A DNA stretch of 6,154 nt from Gemmatimonadota bacterium (GTDB lineage Bacteria; Gemmatimonadota; Gemmatimonadetes; Longimicrobiales; Longimicrobiaceae). The stretch covers positions 1 through 6,154 of the forward strand of contig JAHWJV010000226.1 in assembly GCA_019348265.1 (NCBI GenBank). Direction: 5' to 3'. Below the pieces are notes generated by a model. The model saw only the letters and a program-made list of their open reading frames with translations, was not told where the DNA came from and did not search any database. Both the position numbers and the translations under genes were made by a program. Below are positions 6,136 through 6,154 of this stretch, one piece after another. The number at the start of each line of letters is the position of its first letter. Within the stretch, counting starts at the first letter, position 1.

Positions 6136-6154
6136 CCGATAGCCGATAGCCGAT
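6121..6154 (-). repeat. Right heptad array, CCGATAG x4 and continuing
   Basis: A leading A, four CCGATAG units (6122-6149) and CCGAT up to the window edge, so the true copy number is unknown. Bases 6121-6151 are the exact reverse complement of 5722-5752. The array overlaps the 3' end of the four-helix-bundle gene by 15 bases, including its stop codon. Confidence 0.95.

Larger units (their letters stand above)
5722..6154 (+). mobile_element. Putative element: four-helix-bundle gene within inverted heptad arrays (right end cut)
   Basis: The arrays at 5722-5752 and 6121-6151 are perfect 31-bp inverted copies of each other and enclose a single 119-codon gene with its own Shine-Dalgarno. The right array continues past the window edge. 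The same arms without a gene occur at 3912-4019, which suggests the unit, or its arms, can spread. No transposase, recombinase or reverse transcriptase is seen in the window, and target-site duplications cannot be tested because the right flank is missing. Calling it mobile is therefore an inference from symmetry and from the second copy. The alternative is that the gene and the arrays multiply separately and only happen to adjoin. Confidence 0.5.

Overview
The window is about 6.2 kb of GC-rich bacterial DNA. A TonB-dependent receptor shows that the host has an outer membrane. High GC, a [2Fe-2S]-type dihydroxy-acid dehydratase and intergenic repeats of short units would fit a Gemmatimonadota-like or related environmental lineage. 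That placement is a weak inference, because no rRNA or marker gene is present.

Layout. Positions 2-1072 (+) hold the C-terminal part of a TonB-dependent receptor barrel; its start lies off the left edge. Positions 1155-5706 (-) hold a branched-chain amino acid cluster transcribed right to left: ilvN (acetolactate synthase regulatory subunit), ilvC (ketol-acid reductoisomerase), ilvE (branched-chain aminotransferase) and ilvD (dihydroxy-acid dehydratase). ilvE and ilvD overlap by 4 bp (ATGA). Together these cover every step from acetolactate or acetohydroxybutyrate to valine and isoleucine. The catalytic acetolactate synthase subunit (ilvB) is not in the window. Positions 5776-6135 (+) hold a 119-residue four-helix-bundle protein of the S23/Avd-like family.

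The unusual part is the spacers. The four-helix-bundle gene sits between two heptad arrays, GGCTATC units on the left and CCGATAG units on the right, which form a perfect 31-bp inverted repeat. The gene's last four sense codons and its stop codon lie in the right array. A second pair of the same arrays, 108 bp long and without a gene, fills the ilvC-ilvE spacer 5 bp past the ilvC stop. The ilvN-ilvC spacer holds a hairpin made of a different heptad (AGTCNNC) that can fold in two registers. The spacer between ilvD and the receptor gene holds a hairpin made of about 8-nt units. So all three hairpins and the gene-bearing unit share one plan, short tandem units facing their inverted copies, but use three unrelated unit sequences. 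The gene-bearing unit begins 15 bp upstream of the ilvN start codon. It lies where ilvB would normally be expected and leaves ilvN without a visible Shine-Dalgarno.

The best candidate for an undescribed system is the pairing of the four-helix-bundle gene with heptad inverted arrays, plus the gene-less copy nearby. No gap longer than 300 bp lacks a gene.
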